This document shows positions 20,442 to 21,246 of a stretch of 21,246 nt of DNA, in pieces (position 1 is the first letter of the stretch; each line of letters starts with the position of its first letter). The translations under genes were made by a program, and so were the position numbers. Source of the stretch: a virus; the IMG/VR virus record IMGVR_UViG_3300025168_000816, positions 1 to 21,246 of that record; one strand, given 5' to 3'. Under the pieces are notes generated by a model. That model saw only the letters and a program-made list of their open reading frames with translations. It had not been told where the DNA came from and made no database searches.

Positions 20442-20882
20442 CTACCTCGCGTTCTTGACCATAGATGCTCCAAAGTAGAGACCTATAATCGCCGATAATA
20501 AATGTGTGTCTAATGGTGTAAGAACAAGACCCTTCATATGCTGCCAAGTGACAGATTCAGTGCCTTCTGTAAAGAATAAAAATCCTGGGTTCCACTGAGT
20601 ATACCCGACAACTACTGGAACATCTGGGAACAAAACAGGAACAACTTTAGGCCAAACAATGACGGCAAACACAGCAGATAGGGCTATGATGCGTCTTGTT
20701 ACTTGGAAACCTTTGTTTTCGTACTTTCTAGCTAAGTCAGTAGCCTCAGACTGAGCCGCTAATCCAGATATGGCACGATCAAGCGCAGCTTGTTTTGCCT
20801 TCTGGCTTTGGCTCCACAGTGTCATAAGGCCCGACATTAGTCCAGAGCCTAGCATGGTCACAAGTTCAAACGGTACAGGCAC
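20442..20882 (-). CDS. Membrane protein, possible holin-like
   Basis: A 146-residue protein starting at GTG 20882, sharing one base with the preceding stop (TAGTG). Two hydrophobic segments are likely membrane spans: RRIIALSAVFAVIVWPKVVPVLF (about 63-85) and PLDTHLLSAIIGLYFGASMV (122-141). An N-terminal amphipathic helix (SQKAKQAALDRAISGLAAQSEA) precedes them, and GYTQWNPGFLFFTEGTESVTW lies between the spans. Topology and place among late genes fit a holin or other membrane-disrupting protein. However, the sequence matches a conserved marine phage membrane protein without proven lysis activity. Confidence 0.65.
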   Translation of the reverse strand: MPVPFELVTMLGSGLMSGLMTLWSQSQKAKQAALDRAISGLAAQSEATDLARKYENKGFQVTRRIIALSAVFAVIVWPKVVPVLFPDVPVVVGYTQWNPGFLFFTEGTESVTWQHMKGLVLTPLDTHLLSAIIGLYFGASMVKNAR

Positions 20883-21244
20883 TACGAAGCCTCCCTAGTG
20901 TCTTTAACAGGCGGGTGTACAGTATTATGCATCTTTTCTAGGTGGGTTATGTCGTCTTGCATTTGTTTCACGTTTGTTAGCAGTTTTGCCAATGTCATGT
21001 GATCTCTTCTGAGGTTGTCAGGGGATAACATACCGGACAAGATAGACATGCGTTGTCCCAATGTTTCAATGTTGGTTTCTTGTTTGTCAGTGGTGGAATC
21101 CAAGGCGCGAAACCTTGACTCCATATCATCTAGCCTTTCCAGGATAACCTTGATTTGCATCTTGGCTACCGCACTGGCCGCTACTACAGACACTAGCATA
21201 CCTGCCAGTGTTAGTACCAGCCTAAGATCAATTGAGCTTTCCAT
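20882..21244 (-). CDS. Single-span coiled-coil protein, possible spanin or virion accessory
   Basis: This 120-residue protein has an N-terminal membrane span (LVLTLAGMLVSVVAASAVA, about 9-27), followed by a basic/amphipathic coiled-coil (ILERLDDMESRFRALDSTTDKQETNIETLGQRM) and further helices (MTLAKLLTNVKQMQDDITHLEKMH). Topology with short cytoplasmic end and long helical domain resembles an i-spanin. No lipoprotein partner is seen, so this remains a suggestion. ATG 21244 lies two bases from the window edge and overlaps a likely upstream stop (TAATG), so another leftward gene precedes it. It is coupled to the membrane protein at 20882. Confidence 0.65.
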   Translation of the reverse strand: MESSIDLRLVLTLAGMLVSVVAASAVAKMQIKVILERLDDMESRFRALDSTTDKQETNIETLGQRMSILSGMLSPDNLRRDHMTLAKLLTNVKQMQDDITHLEKMHNTVHPPVKDTREAS

Positions 21245-21246
21245 TA

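Overview
The window is part of a tailed-phage genome (Caudoviricetes), most likely a marine podovirus-like phage of an alphaproteobacterium. It carries terminase small and large subunits, a portal and tail-fibre genes, plus a compact replication and nucleotide set: T7-gp4-type primase-helicase, family A polymerase, SSB-like protein, Cas4/RecB-type nuclease, ThyX, MazG-like protein and class II ribonucleotide reductase. It also has an Hsp20 and a 2OG-Fe(II) oxygenase. This gene mix resembles HMO-2011-type and pelagiphage-like marine genomes. That placement is recognition from memory, not a search. No phage RNA polymerase gene is present, and several near-consensus sigma70-type promoters are visible, so host RNA polymerase probably transcribes the phage.

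Layout. Bases 1-7298 are the late, leftward (minus) unit: terS, terL, portal, a 99-aa protein, a fibre with GGTGA-type repeats, and a large LamG-like tail protein cut by the left edge. About 700 bp (7299-8002) separate it from the rightward unit and hold a textbook minus-strand promoter and three families of short repeats. Bases 8003-19999 are a tightly packed rightward early/middle unit. First come small unknown genes with structured or palindromic leaders (8003-9717). DUF6378, primase-helicase, small genes, ThyX, MazG, DNA polymerase, SSB, a GIY-YIG-like endonuclease, the Fe-S-type nuclease, RNR, the 2OG oxygenase and Hsp20 follow. A strong intrinsic terminator (20006-20030) ends this unit where it meets leftward genes (20029-21244) for a P/A-rich protein and two membrane proteins. 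The leftward genes at both ends suggest a circular or permuted map with one early and one late arm, the late arm running off the left edge and back in at the right.

How the genes work together. The early arm makes a T7-like replisome (helicase-primase, polymerase, SSB) and degrades or recycles DNA with the nuclease. It builds dNTPs with the cobalamin-dependent RNR and ThyX and trims NTP pools with MazG. Small Zn/Cys-rich and basic proteins of unknown role are interleaved. The early arm has several apparent internal promoters, and the Hsp20 has its own promoter and terminator. The control region 7299-8002, two homologous hairpins ahead of the genes at 8485 and 9224, and a CTCTATAGAG operator-like array at 9472-9538 are the least conventional parts.

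Several real small genes below 60 codons are listed (7161, 9559, 9744, 12336, 13122, 17109), found by reading frame continuity, ribosome-binding sites and overlaps with neighbours.
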